Shown here piece after piece: positions 24,247 to 33,233 of a stretch of DNA of 64,000 nt. The stretch lies in assembly GCF_029319185.1 (NCBI RefSeq), contig NZ_CP119754.1, positions 2,604,001-2,668,000 of the forward strand. Reading direction: 5' to 3'. Below the pieces are notes generated by a model that worked only from the letters and a program-made list of their open reading frames with translations, was not told where the DNA came from and did not search any database. The position numbers and the translations under genes are program-made. Numbering within the stretch: position 1 is the stretch's first letter; the number at the start of each line of letters is the position of its first letter. The stretch comes from Superficieibacter sp. HKU1. GTDB taxonomy: Bacteria; Pseudomonadota; Gammaproteobacteria; Enterobacterales; Enterobacteriaceae.

Positions 24247-26157
24247 TTACCGCGCTGGCGGAACGGCCAGAAAACGCACGGCGCGGCTAATGTCGCGGGT
24301 GCGCGGCGTCGGCGGCAGGCTGGCAAGAAAAACCGCGCCGTAGGGACGCATCACCAGCCGGTTGTCGCAGATCACCAGCACGCCGCGATCGTCGACGTCG
24401 CGGATCAGACGCCCCACGCCCTGCTTGAGGGTGATCACCGCGTCCGGGAGCTGGACCTCATCAAACGGATCGCCGCCGCGCAGACGGCAATCTTCCATTC
24501 GCGCTTTTAACAGCGGATCTTCCGGCGAGGTAAACGGCAGTTTATCGATAATCACCAGCGACAGCGTATCGCCGCGCACGTCCACGCCTTCCCAGAAGCT
24601 GCTGGTGGCTACCAGCAACGCGTTTCCGGCGCTGACGAACTGCTGCAAAAGCTGCCCCTTGCTGGTTTCACCCTGCAGCAAAACCGGCAGCGTCATGGTG
24701 GCGCGGAACTGCTCGGCCAGATCGCGCATCATCGCGTGCGAGGTACAAAGCATAAAGCAGCGGCCATTGTTGGCTTCAATCATCGGCTTGAGCATCGCCG
24801 CCAGCTGGCGCGCTGCGCCGGGCTGGTTGGCGGTTGGTAAATTACGCGGTACGCACAGCAGAGCCTGATTCGCGTAGTCAAACGGGCTTGACAGCAGCAG
24901 CGAATGAGCCTCATCAATGCCGAGCCGCGAGGTGAAATGGTGGAGGTCGTCGTTTACCGACAGCGTGGCGGAGGTAAAAATCCAGCTGCCGGGCTTCTGC
25001 GCCATCACCTCTTTGAATTTGTCCGCCACCGTCAACGGCGTCAGCGCGAGGGTAAAATGACGCGAGTTACATTCATACCAGTAGCTATAGCCTGGCTGGT
25101 TAATCTCTTTCAGCCGCTTTAACCGGGCGCGGTACAGCGTGGCGCGCTCAAAAGCAGCATCCAGCAGCGCCGAGCGCCCCAGCGAAAGTTTCGCCACGTC
25201 GTAACAAAGTTCAAGCGCATCATCAAGCAGCAGCAGCGCGCGCTGAATATTGGCGTCAGCTAAAAGCTCGCGCAGGTTGCCGCGATAGCCAGGCTCGCCC
25301 AGTTGCAGACGAAAATCCTGCGCGCTTTGCGCCAGCCGGTCGGCGCATTTTTGCAGCTGTTGGGTATCTTTAACCTCGGTCCGGTAGGCAATGCTGATGT
25401 CCTTCGCCAGATCCAACAGCTGACGGCTGGAGAGCGACTGCCCAAAATACTGGCTGGCGATATCCGGAAGCTGATGCGCTTCGTCGAAAATCATCACATC
25501 CGCCTCGGGGATGAGTTCACCGAAGCCGCTGTCTTTAACCACCATATCGGCGAGGAAAAGATGGTGGTTTACTACCACCACATCGGCGTCCATCGCTTTC
25601 TTACGCGCCTTCACCACAAAGCAATCTTTATACAGCGGGCAGTCGCTGCCCAGGCAGTTGTCGTTAGTGCTGGTGACCAGCGGCCAGGCCTGGGAATCTT
25701 CCGCCACGCTGGCGCAGGTGCTGATATCGCCGTCAATGGTATTGTTGGCCCACGAGCGCAGGAGGATCACGTCGCTGAGCGTCTGTACCGGCAGGTCACC
25801 GCCCGCCAGCGCCTGCTGCTCCAGACGTTCAAGACACAAATAGTTAGAGCGCCCTTTCAGCAGCGCCAGCCTGCCGGTAAATTCCAGCGCTTTCGAAACG
25901 GTAGGCAGGTCGCGACTATAAAGCTGATCCTGCAACGCTTTTGAGCCGGTGGAAATAATGACTTTTTTTCCCGCCCGCAAGGCAGGTGCAAGATAAGCGT
26001 AGGTTTTCCCGGTCCCGGTCCCCGCCTCCACCACCAGCGGCTGCGTTTTCTCAATCGCCTCCGCTACGGCCACCGCCATCTGGCGCTGTGGCTCTCGCGG
26101 CTTAAAGCCCGGTATGGCTTTGGCTAACTGGCCGTCTGTTGCAAAATCGTCCGTCAC
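24247..26157 (-). CDS. yoaA: XPD-like DNA helicase YoaA
   Basis: A 636-residue superfamily 2 helicase of the XPD/DinG type. Walker A is EAGTGTGKT (residues 41-49), and the DEAH box is in MIFDEAHQLP. Four cysteines of an Fe-S cluster are in the region between CLERLEQ, and CASVAED, CLGSDCPLYKDC. A C-terminal motif VI is GVGRLIRDVDD. With HolC (Pol III chi) it helps repair replication forks and resist chain terminators. No LexA-type box is visible upstream. Confidence 0.95.
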   Translation of the reverse strand: MTDDFATDGQLAKAIPGFKPREPQRQMAVAVAEAIEKTQPLVVEAGTGTGKTYAYLAPALRAGKKVIISTGSKALQDQLYSRDLPTVSKALEFTGRLALLKGRSNYLCLERLEQQALAGGDLPVQTLSDVILLRSWANNTIDGDISTCASVAEDSQAWPLVTSTNDNCLGSDCPLYKDCFVVKARKKAMDADVVVVNHHLFLADMVVKDSGFGELIPEADVMIFDEAHQLPDIASQYFGQSLSSRQLLDLAKDISIAYRTEVKDTQQLQKCADRLAQSAQDFRLQLGEPGYRGNLRELLADANIQRALLLLDDALELCYDVAKLSLGRSALLDAAFERATLYRARLKRLKEINQPGYSYWYECNSRHFTLALTPLTVADKFKEVMAQKPGSWIFTSATLSVNDDLHHFTSRLGIDEAHSLLLSSPFDYANQALLCVPRNLPTANQPGAARQLAAMLKPMIEANNGRCFMLCTSHAMMRDLAEQFRATMTLPVLLQGETSKGQLLQQFVSAGNALLVATSSFWEGVDVRGDTLSLVIIDKLPFTSPEDPLLKARMEDCRLRGGDPFDEVQLPDAVITLKQGVGRLIRDVDDRGVLVICDNRLVMRPYGAVFLASLPPTPRTRDISRAVRFLAVPPAR

Positions 26158-26286
26158 GCTACCCCCTGGTTAAATCGCCAGTGATTATGTCAGGGGACAG
26201 CCGCTTTAGCCAGCCGAAGAGATGACGAAACGCAGACAATATGGCAGTCTTAAGCACTATCTATGAGAATTTAAAAAGGAAATCCC

Positions 26287-26631
26287 ATGACCATTACCCG
26301 TATCGACGCCGAAGCACGCTGGTCAGATGTCGTTATCCACAATCAGACGCTGTATTACACCGGCGTACCGGAAAATCTTGATGCCGATGCTTTCGAACAG
26401 ACGGCCAACACGCTGGCGCAGATTGATGCGGTGCTGGTGAAGCAAGGCTGCGATAAGACTAACATTCTGGACGCTACGATTTTTCTCGCTAATGCCGATG
26501 ATTTTGCGGCGATGAATAAAGCGTGGGACGCCTGGGTAGTGGCAGGCCATGCCCCGGTGCGCTGTACCGTACAGGCGACGCTGATGAAGCCGCAGTATAA
26601 GGTTGAGATTAAGATTATTGCGGCGGTGTAA
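26287..26631 (+). CDS. yoaB: RidA/YjgF-family protein YoaB
   Basis: A 114-residue YjgF/YER057c/UK114 domain protein beginning MTITRIDAEARWSDVV. The conserved Arg in HAPVRCTVQA corresponds to the position used by RidA for imine substrate carboxylate binding. It may deaminate reactive enamine or imine intermediates, but its specific substrate is unknown. AAAAGGAAATCCC precedes the ATG. Divergent from yoaA. Confidence 0.94.
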   Translation: MTITRIDAEARWSDVVIHNQTLYYTGVPENLDADAFEQTANTLAQIDAVLVKQGCDKTNILDATIFLANADDFAAMNKAWDAWVVAGHAPVRCTVQATLMKPQYKVEIKIIAAV

Positions 26632-26693
26632 TGTTATTTCTGTCATAGCGGCATTCGCTGCTATGACAGCGAACTCATAAACCGGAACAACCT

Positions 26694-27755
26694 TTACTCC
26701 ATATCCAGAAAATCATCATATTCACTATAGTGGTTCAGCGCCCTGATGATCTCCCCTGCACTGGCTTCCGGCTTCTGCTCGATGGCTAATTCCACCACGC
26801 TGCGAAACTGATCCCCGGCATACGCATAATGCAGCGTAACGCCATCCACCTGAAACGTTAGCGGATCGTCCTCTCCCGTTTCAGGACCGGCAATAAAAAC
26901 CTGCTCGCCCGCCTGAAAAGGCTCCTCGCTGGCGGAATAAATAGCGTAGTCAGTGTCCGTTTCCTGCCGGGATTTAACGCAGTCGATCAGTTCTTCCAGA
27001 GTAAAGAAGGCATCCAGTTGAAAGGTTTTCAGGCGCGGACCGTCGGGCTGAAATTCCACGCTCGCGCCGAGCGCGACCAGTGCCTCTTCCAGCGGGCGCA
27101 GGCGGATATGAAAATCCTCACCGGCAACGATCGGCAGTTGAGCGACAAACGCCATCACTTCAGAGAGGGGAAGGTTCAGCGTTTTGCGCAGGAGATGAAT
27201 AACCTTGAGTTTTTGCGGACCTGTAGCAGTGATAACGAGACGCCCCTGCTGCCACGCCGCCGGATCGGGTGGCGCACAGAGGTCTTCTTCCTCTTCACGC
27301 GCCAGCCTTTCGCTGCGGACGTCGGACCAGAACGGCGACTGAGCGTCGGGAAGCGTATCGAGGTACTGCAGAAATGCAGCGTCATCGTCTGCCGCATCAC
27401 GCAGGGCCAGCAGCCGCTCGCTAAAGCTGGCAAGCGTCGGCGCAATGCGTTCAGCATTCCAGCGTCCTGCGCCGTGAGGGGCATAATAGACCGGAAAGCC
27501 CTGAGCGGATTCACTGGAATCGATAAAAAAAGGATCGTCAAAGCCGTTAAGCGCGATGACGTACCAGCCGGGCTGCCACTCGCCCGCACGGCTGGCGGTC
27601 AGGTTCTCTCCCGTGATGCCATGCACGCGAAAACCACGCTGTTGCGCCTCCCACCGCTCAGGCGTTGAGTAGTGAAAAGGCAGTGTCATCTCGCCGGGCG
27701 TTACGGCTGCATCAAGAAACGCGTGGATGGCATCGGGTAAAGCAGCGTGAGACAT
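26694..27755 (-). CDS. SUKH (SMI1/KNR4)-like plus L7/L12-like domain protein
   Basis: A 353-residue protein at the position where E. coli has the much shorter yoaC. Residues 30-150 show SUKH hallmarks: PGWYVIALNGFDDPFFID, PVYYAPHGAGRW and a following SFSERLLAL helix. Residues about 165-230 resemble the ribosomal L7/L12 C-terminal domain (KLKVIHLLRKTLNLPLSEV...ALVALGASVEF). The C-terminal 120 residues (FTLEELIDCVKSRQETDTDY...) are unrecognised and acidic. SUKH domains are common immunity modules against contact-dependent toxins, but occur in other roles too. It lies five bases before yoaH on the same strand. Confidence 0.8.
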   Translation of the reverse strand: MSHAALPDAIHAFLDAAVTPGEMTLPFHYSTPERWEAQQRGFRVHGITGENLTASRAGEWQPGWYVIALNGFDDPFFIDSSESAQGFPVYYAPHGAGRWNAERIAPTLASFSERLLALRDAADDDAAFLQYLDTLPDAQSPFWSDVRSERLAREEEEDLCAPPDPAAWQQGRLVITATGPQKLKVIHLLRKTLNLPLSEVMAFVAQLPIVAGEDFHIRLRPLEEALVALGASVEFQPDGPRLKTFQLDAFFTLEELIDCVKSRQETDTDYAIYSASEEPFQAGEQVFIAGPETGEDDPLTFQVDGVTLHYAYAGDQFRSVVELAIEQKPEASAGEIIRALNHYSEYDDFLDME

Positions 27756-27760
27756 ACGAG

Positions 27761-27940
27761 TTACTCGTCTTCATCCTCAAAGCGCGCGACGATCCGCTCG
27801 CCGGTGTGCGTTGCACGTAGTTCATCCGCCACCTGGGAAATGGCCTGACCGCTGCTCATGCCCTGCGCCATCAGTTCCTGGATACGCTCGACCGCTTTCT
27901 GCTGCTGCTCATGGCTGAGCGAAGGTAAACCTGCAAACAT
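27761..27940 (-). CDS. yoaH: UPF0181 family protein YoaH
   Basis: A 59-residue protein, [18 protein letters not shown]...ARFEDEDE, the same length as E. coli YoaH and nearly identical. It has one ubiquitin-associated-like helical bundle and an acidic tail. Function is unknown. AGGAGTATGTC precedes the ATG. It is divergent from pabB and runs into the SUKH-protein gene. Confidence 0.93.
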
Positions 27941-28023
27941 GACATACTCCTGCTACATTATTGGCGCTTATTATTCCATGCTGTCCGGCGCATAGCCAGC
28001 AGGACAGCAAAGAGTCAGGTATC

Positions 28024-29385
28024 ATGAACACGCATTCTCCCACCGTTATCACTTTACCGTGGCACCCGGACGCCGCCGAACGTTATTTCTCCGCGATTAG
28101 CCATCTGCCGTGGGCGATGCTGCTGCATTCAGGCCATGCCGATCATCCGCACAGCCGGTTCGATATTCTGGTCGCCGATCCGCGCACAACGCTGATTACC
28201 CGGGGCGAGACCACCCTCATCGCCAGCGACGGAGAAGAACGCCGTTCCCGGGACAATCCGTTAACCCTGCTGCAAAACGTGCTCGACGCGCTGCATTTGC
28301 AGCCTGGGCCTCAGGACGATCTGCCTTTTCAGGGCGGCGCGCTGGGGTTATTTGGTTATGATTTAGGACGACGTTTCGAGACGCTGCCAACAAAGGCTGA
28401 AGCCGATATTCCGCTGCCGGATATGGCGGTGGGGATTTATGACTGGGCGTTGATTGTTGACCATCAGCGCCTGCGGGTCACGCTGCTCAGTCATGGTAAT
28501 GTCAATCAGCGGCTGGCCTGGCTGGCAGACAGACGCTTACCGGAACCGGCGGATTTCCGCCTGACCTCCGGCTGGCGGTCAAATATGACCCGCGCCCGGT
28601 ACGGGGAGAAGTTCCGCCAGGTACAGGAATACCTGCACAGCGGCGACTGCTATCAGGTGAATCTGGCACAGCGTTTTCAGGCTCGTTATGAAGGCGATGA
28701 ATGGGCGATGTTTTGCCAGCTCAATGCCGCCAATAAAGCGCCTTTCAGCGCCTTTTTACGCCTTGATGAAGGTGCAATTCTCAGCCTGTCGCCGGAGCGC
28801 TTTATCCAGTTGCGTGATGGTCATATCCAGACCCGGCCCATCAAGGGTACCCTGCCTCGTCTGAATAGCGCCGAGGACGATGCGCAACAGGCGGCAAGAC
28901 TGGCCCGTTCGCCAAAAGATCGCGCCGAAAACCTGATGATTGTCGACCTGATGCGTAATGATATCGGACGCGTCGCCGTTCCCGGCACGGTAAAGGTCCC
29001 TGAACTGTTCGTGGTTGAACCGTTCCCGGCGGTGCATCATCTCGTCAGTACCGTTACTGCAACACTGCCAGAACATTTACACGCCAGCGATCTGCTGCGC
29101 GCCGCGTTTCCTGGCGGATCAATTACCGGCGCGCCGAAAGTACGGGCGATGGAGATCATCGACGAACTGGAGCCGCACCGTCGCAATGCCTGGTGCGGCA
29201 GCATCGGCTATCTGAGCCTGTGCGGCAATATGGACACCAGCATTACTATCCGTACCCTGACGGCGTATGAAGGCCAGCTATACTGTTCCGCAGGCGGTGG
29301 TATTGTGGCGGATAGTCAGGAGGACGCCGAATACCAGGAAACCTTTGATAAAGTAAATCGTATCCTGCAGCAACTGGAGAAGTGA
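28024..29385 (+). CDS. pabB: Aminodeoxychorismate synthase component 1 PabB
   Basis: A 453-residue chorismate-binding enzyme, the E. coli length. The N-terminal domain resembles anthranilate synthase TrpE; the C-terminal catalytic part shows SLSPERFIQLRDG, the PIKGT motif with the nucleophilic Lys, and PGGSITGAPKVRAM. With PabA it makes 4-amino-4-deoxychorismate, a precursor of p-aminobenzoate and folate. The ATG giving MNTHSPTV was chosen; the frame upstream lacks a ribosome site. nudL follows three bases after its stop. Confidence 0.96.
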   Translation: MNTHSPTVITLPWHPDAAERYFSAISHLPWAMLLHSGHADHPHSRFDILVADPRTTLITRGETTLIASDGEERRSRDNPLTLLQNVLDALHLQPGPQDDLPFQGGALGLFGYDLGRRFETLPTKAEADIPLPDMAVGIYDWALIVDHQRLRVTLLSHGNVNQRLAWLADRRLPEPADFRLTSGWRSNMTRARYGEKFRQVQEYLHSGDCYQVNLAQRFQARYEGDEWAMFCQLNAANKAPFSAFLRLDEGAILSLSPERFIQLRDGHIQTRPIKGTLPRLNSAEDDAQQAARLARSPKDRAENLMIVDLMRNDIGRVAVPGTVKVPELFVVEPFPAVHHLVSTVTATLPEHLHASDLLRAAFPGGSITGAPKVRAMEIIDELEPHRRNAWCGSIGYLSLCGNMDTSITIRTLTAYEGQLYCSAGGGIVADSQEDAEYQETFDKVNRILQQLEK

Positions 29386-29388
29386 TCC

Positions 29389-29967
29389 GTGGATGTTCCC
29401 AATCTGACGCTTGATGATTTTCTGTCGCGCTTTCAGCTCTTACGCCCTCAGCTCGGTCGCGGCACGCTTAATAGCCGTCAGGCGGCGGTATTGATCCCCG
29501 TCGTTCGCCGGGAACAGCCGGGACTATTATTGACGCAGCGCTCCCCTCACCTGCGCAAACATGCCGGACAGGTGGCCTTTCCCGGCGGCGCGGTGGATGC
29601 CAGCGATGCCTCTTTGATTGCTGCCGCGCTGCGCGAAGCGCAGGAGGAAGTCGCCATTCCACCTGACGTGGTCGACGTGATCGGGGTGTTACCGCCCGTC
29701 GATAGCGTTACCGGGTTTCAGGTCACGCCGGTGGTCGGCATTATTCCGCCCGACCTGCCATGGCACGCGAGTGAAGACGAAGTTGCCGCCGTATTTGAAA
29801 TGCCGCTGGCAGAAGCCCTGCGTCTGGGCCGCTATCATCCTCTCGATATTCACCGACGCGGTAATTCGCATCGCGTCTGGCTCTCCTGGTATCAGCACTA
29901 TTTTGTCTGGGGCATGACCGCTGGCATTATTCGTGAGCTGGCGCTACAAGTGGGAATCAAACCCTGA
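29389..29967 (+). CDS. nudL: Nudix hydrolase NudL
   Basis: A 192-residue Nudix protein with the box GGAVDASDASLIAAALREAQEEV, given here by its key parts GG...REAQEE (residues about 64-86), preceded by the UPF0035/CoA-type region QRSPHLRKHAGQVAFP typical of CoA pyrophosphatases. It starts with GTG three bases after pabB, so it is probably translationally coupled. E. coli NudL (YeaB) is a predicted CoA diphosphatase and affects PLP-related metabolism. Confidence 0.94.
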   Translation: MDVPNLTLDDFLSRFQLLRPQLGRGTLNSRQAAVLIPVVRREQPGLLLTQRSPHLRKHAGQVAFPGGAVDASDASLIAAALREAQEEVAIPPDVVDVIGVLPPVDSVTGFQVTPVVGIIPPDLPWHASEDEVAAVFEMPLAEALRLGRYHPLDIHRRGNSHRVWLSWYQHYFVWGMTAGIIRELALQVGIKP

Positions 29968-30129
29968 CTATAGTTGTGATGGCGGGGGGCGGTACTCATT
30001 AGTAAATCAGTGGTTACTCATTAGTTTAATTCATGTGAATAGTCGGGCTGAAATTGCCGTTCCCTCTTACACTAAGCCCAATTTTTACATCGTTACTGAG
30101 AATCAGTAACCCTGTCAGGAGTACATACC

Positions 30130-31494
30130 GTGATTAGTCTATTCGACATGTTTAAGGTGGGGATTGGCCCCTCATCTTCCCACACTGTAGGGCCAATGAA
30201 GGCCGGTAAACAGTTCGTCGATGATCTGGTCGAAAAAGATCTGCTGACAAGCGTCACTCGCCTGACCGTCGATGTTTACGGCTCGCTGTCGCTGACCGGT
30301 AAAGGTCACCACACTGATGTCGCCATTATTATGGGACTGGCGGGTAATCTGCCGGCCACCGTTGATATTGACAGTATTCCGGCGTTTATACGCGACGTCG
30401 AAACGCGCGGTCGCCTGCTGCTGGCGCACGGGGCGCATGAAGTGGATTTCCCCGCTAATGACGGGATGCATTTTCGCAGCGAAAACCTGTCGCTGCATGA
30501 GAACGGCATGCAAATTCACGCGTGGAACGGCGATAAGGTTATTTACAGCAAAACCTATTATTCCATTGGCGGTGGCTTTATCGTTGATGAAGAGCATTTT
30601 GGTCAGGATGCCAGCAGCGAGGTTAACGTACCGTTTCCGTTCAAATCGGCGAAAGAGATGCTGGGCTACTGTAAAGAAACCGGCCTGTCGCTGTCCGGTA
30701 TGGTGATGCAGAACGAACTGGCGCTGCACAGTAAAAAAGAGATCGAAGACTATTTCGCCGACGTCTGGCAGACGATGCGCGCCTGTATCGATCGCGGTCT
30801 GAATACCGAAGGCGTGCTGCCGGGTCCGCTGCGCGTGCCGCGTCGCGCCCCCGCCCTGCGTCGGATGCTGGTGTCCAGCGACAAGCTGTCTAACGATCCG
30901 ATGATCGTTATTGACTGGGTAAATATGTTTGCCCTGGCGGTGAATGAAGAAAATGCCGCAGGCGGACGCGTGGTTACCGCGCCGACCAACGGAGCGTGCG
31001 GTATAGTGCCAGCAGTCCTGGCGTATTACGACCACTTTATCGAGTCGGTCAGCCCGGATATTTATATTCGCTACTTCCTCGCCGCAGGCGCTATCGGCGC
31101 GCTGTATAAAATGAATGCCTCCATTTCCGGTGCTGAAGTGGGTTGCCAGGGTGAAGTGGGCGTCGCCTGCTCAATGGCTGCGGCGGGTCTGGCTGAGCTG
31201 CTGGGCGCGAGCCCTGAGCAGGTCTGCGTTGCCGCAGAGATTGGCATGGAGCATAACCTGGGGTTAACCTGCGATCCGGTTGCCGGCCAGGTTCAGGTGC
31301 CGTGCATTGAGCGTAATGCTATCGCTTCGGTTAAGGCGATTAACTCAGCAAGGATGGCCATGCGTCGCACCAGCGAGCCGCGCGTTTCGCTCGATAAGGT
31401 CATCGAGACGATGTACGAAACGGGTAAAGATATGAACGCTAAATACCGCGAAACCTCACGCGGAGGCCTGGCGATCAAAGTGCAGTGTGATTAA
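30130..31494 (+). CDS. sdaA: L-serine deaminase I SdaA
   Basis: A 454-residue iron-sulfur L-serine dehydratase. The N-terminal beta domain starts MISLFDMFKVGIGPSSSHTVGP; the alpha domain holds the cluster cysteines, seen in APTNGACGIVPAV, and in LTCDPVAGQVQVPCIERN. It converts L-serine to pyruvate and ammonia. The start is GTG with CAGGAG eight bases upstream. A 10-bp hairpin (cccacctgt/acaggtggg) follows the stop at 31507-31525. Confidence 0.97.
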   Translation: MISLFDMFKVGIGPSSSHTVGPMKAGKQFVDDLVEKDLLTSVTRLTVDVYGSLSLTGKGHHTDVAIIMGLAGNLPATVDIDSIPAFIRDVETRGRLLLAHGAHEVDFPANDGMHFRSENLSLHENGMQIHAWNGDKVIYSKTYYSIGGGFIVDEEHFGQDASSEVNVPFPFKSAKEMLGYCKETGLSLSGMVMQNELALHSKKEIEDYFADVWQTMRACIDRGLNTEGVLPGPLRVPRRAPALRRMLVSSDKLSNDPMIVIDWVNMFALAVNEENAAGGRVVTAPTNGACGIVPAVLAYYDHFIESVSPDIYIRYFLAAGAIGALYKMNASISGAEVGCQGEVGVACSMAAAGLAELLGASPEQVCVAAEIGMEHNLGLTCDPVAGQVQVPCIERNAIASVKAINSARMAMRRTSEPRVSLDKVIETMYETGKDMNAKYRETSRGGLAIKVQCD

Positions 31495-31631
31495 CCCCTT
31501 CTTTCGCCCACCTGTCACAGGTGGGCAACCTGTTCGCTATTTTCTCGTCGCATTAGCCTTTCCGCACTACAATTTTAGCTAAGGTACCGCTGGCACCTTC
31601 GCCAGTTTCGCGAGAATGATCCAAACCAACT

Positions 31632-33230
31632 ATGCAGACAGCGCAGCGGATTATCGTCAATTACCAGCGTAAACGATTTATCGTCAGCGCCATCGTGGCA
31701 CTGGTGACGCTGAGTCTGACATTAGGCATACGATTTATTTCGCAGCGTAGCCTAAATCAGGAACGGATCCACGAGGCGGCGACGCAGGCCGTATCGACGC
31801 TTGATAAAATCCTGCTCCCCCTGGAAGATGGCCGGGAAGAAATCATACATCTTGTGGGATTGCCCTGTGATGAAGCACAGCCGCTGATCCGTAAAAAAGC
31901 GGCGGTACTGCAAACCGTGCGCTCGATTGCGCTGGTGAAGTCCGGGATCCTGTACTGCTCCAGTATTTTCGGCAGCCGCGACATGCCGGTAAATCAGCTA
32001 CAGCCTGCGCTGCCTGCCAGCGAAGCGCGATTGCTACTCTCAACCGATCAGTCCTTGTTGAAAGGCTCGCCGATCATGCTGCAGTGGTATCCGGTCTCGG
32101 CTGATGGCGAAGACGGCGTGATGGAAAGTATTAACATTGAGTTGCTGAGTAGTCTGATCCTCAGTCCGCGCGCCCCGCTCATCTCTGCCCTGAGCCTGAC
32201 GTTAGGCGATCGGCACTATATAGACGGTCTCGGCGTCGTCGACCGGCTGCCGGAAGATCCGGATCATCCTTTTTACCGTCTGGCGTCGGCACATTTTCCG
32301 TTTACCATCAACGTCAGTACCCCCGGTGCCACCGCGCTGGCGCTACGCGATTTGCCCGGTCAGCTTCCGCTGGCACTGATCCTCAGTAGCCTGCTGGCGT
32401 GGATCGCCTGGCTTGCCACCGCGGGACGGATGAGTTTTAGCTGGGAAATTAACCTGGGGATCGCCGCCAGGGAATTTGAGGTTTTTTGCCAGCCGCTACT
32501 CAATACCCGAAATAATCAATGTACCGGCGTGGAAATTTTGCTGCGCTGGAATAATCCCCGTCAGGGCTGGATTTCACCGGACGTTTTTATTCCGATTGCT
32601 GAAGATCATAATTTAATTATTCCCCTGACGCGGTACGTCCTTGCTGAGACCATGCGCAATCTGGCCGTTTTCCCGGCAGACAGTCATTTTCATATTGGTA
32701 TCAATGTAGCCGCCTGTCATCTGCGCCGCGGGATGCTGCTGAAGGATTTGAATCACTACTGGTTCAGCGCCCATCCACCGCAACAACTGGTTGTGGAGTT
32801 GACCGAGCGTGCCGTACTGGACGATGTGGATTACCGTCTCGTGCGCGAGCTGCATCATAAAGGCGTTAAACTGGCGATAGATGACTTCGGTACCGGCAAC
32901 AGTTCACTGTCGTGGCTGGAAAAGCTGCGTCCCGACGTGCTGAAAATAGATAAGTCTTTCACCGGCGCGATTGGCACCGATGCGGTTAATTCGACGGTAA
33001 CGGATATTATTATTGCCCTTGGGCAGCGGTTGCGTATTGAACTGGTAGCGGAAGGCGTGGAGACGGAACAGCAGGCGACGTATTTACGTCAGAACAACGT
33101 GCAATTATTGCAGGGCTATCTGTATGCCCGGCCCATGCCACTTGCCGAGTTTCCAAAGTGGCTGGCGGAAAAGTCCTCTCCGCCAGCACAGCATGAGCGT
33201 CATCCGAATCCAATTATGCCGCTACGTTAA
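31632..33230 (+). CDS. pdeD: Cyclic di-GMP phosphodiesterase with CSS sensor (YoaD)
   Basis: A 532-residue protein: N-terminal membrane helix (residues 18-38), periplasmic CSS-motif sensor with the conserved CSS in LYCSSIFG and further Cys in LPCDEA, a second membrane helix (LALILSSLLAWIAWLA), and a C-terminal EAL domain. Catalytic features are present: GVEILLRW for the EAL position, ELTERAVLDD, AIDDFGTGNSS and ELVAEGVET. CSS-EAL enzymes are controlled by periplasmic disulfide state through DsbA/DsbB. It degrades c-di-GMP. Confidence 0.94.
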   Translation: MQTAQRIIVNYQRKRFIVSAIVALVTLSLTLGIRFISQRSLNQERIHEAATQAVSTLDKILLPLEDGREEIIHLVGLPCDEAQPLIRKKAAVLQTVRSIALVKSGILYCSSIFGSRDMPVNQLQPALPASEARLLLSTDQSLLKGSPIMLQWYPVSADGEDGVMESINIELLSSLILSPRAPLISALSLTLGDRHYIDGLGVVDRLPEDPDHPFYRLASAHFPFTINVSTPGATALALRDLPGQLPLALILSSLLAWIAWLATAGRMSFSWEINLGIAAREFEVFCQPLLNTRNNQCTGVEILLRWNNPRQGWISPDVFIPIAEDHNLIIPLTRYVLAETMRNLAVFPADSHFHIGINVAACHLRRGMLLKDLNHYWFSAHPPQQLVVELTERAVLDDVDYRLVRELHHKGVKLAIDDFGTGNSSLSWLEKLRPDVLKIDKSFTGAIGTDAVNSTVTDIIIALGQRLRIELVAEGVETEQQATYLRQNNVQLLQGYLYARPMPLAEFPKWLAEKSSPPAQHERHPNPIMPLR

Positions 33231-33233
33231 CGA

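Noticed and set aside
24247..26287. Possible LexA control of yoaA.
   Set aside because: I looked for CTGT-N8-ACAG in the yoaA-yoaB interval and found no acceptable match.
30172..31035. A 287-codon frame antisense to sdaA.
   Set aside because: sdaA is full length with its cluster cysteines; the antisense frame has no support.
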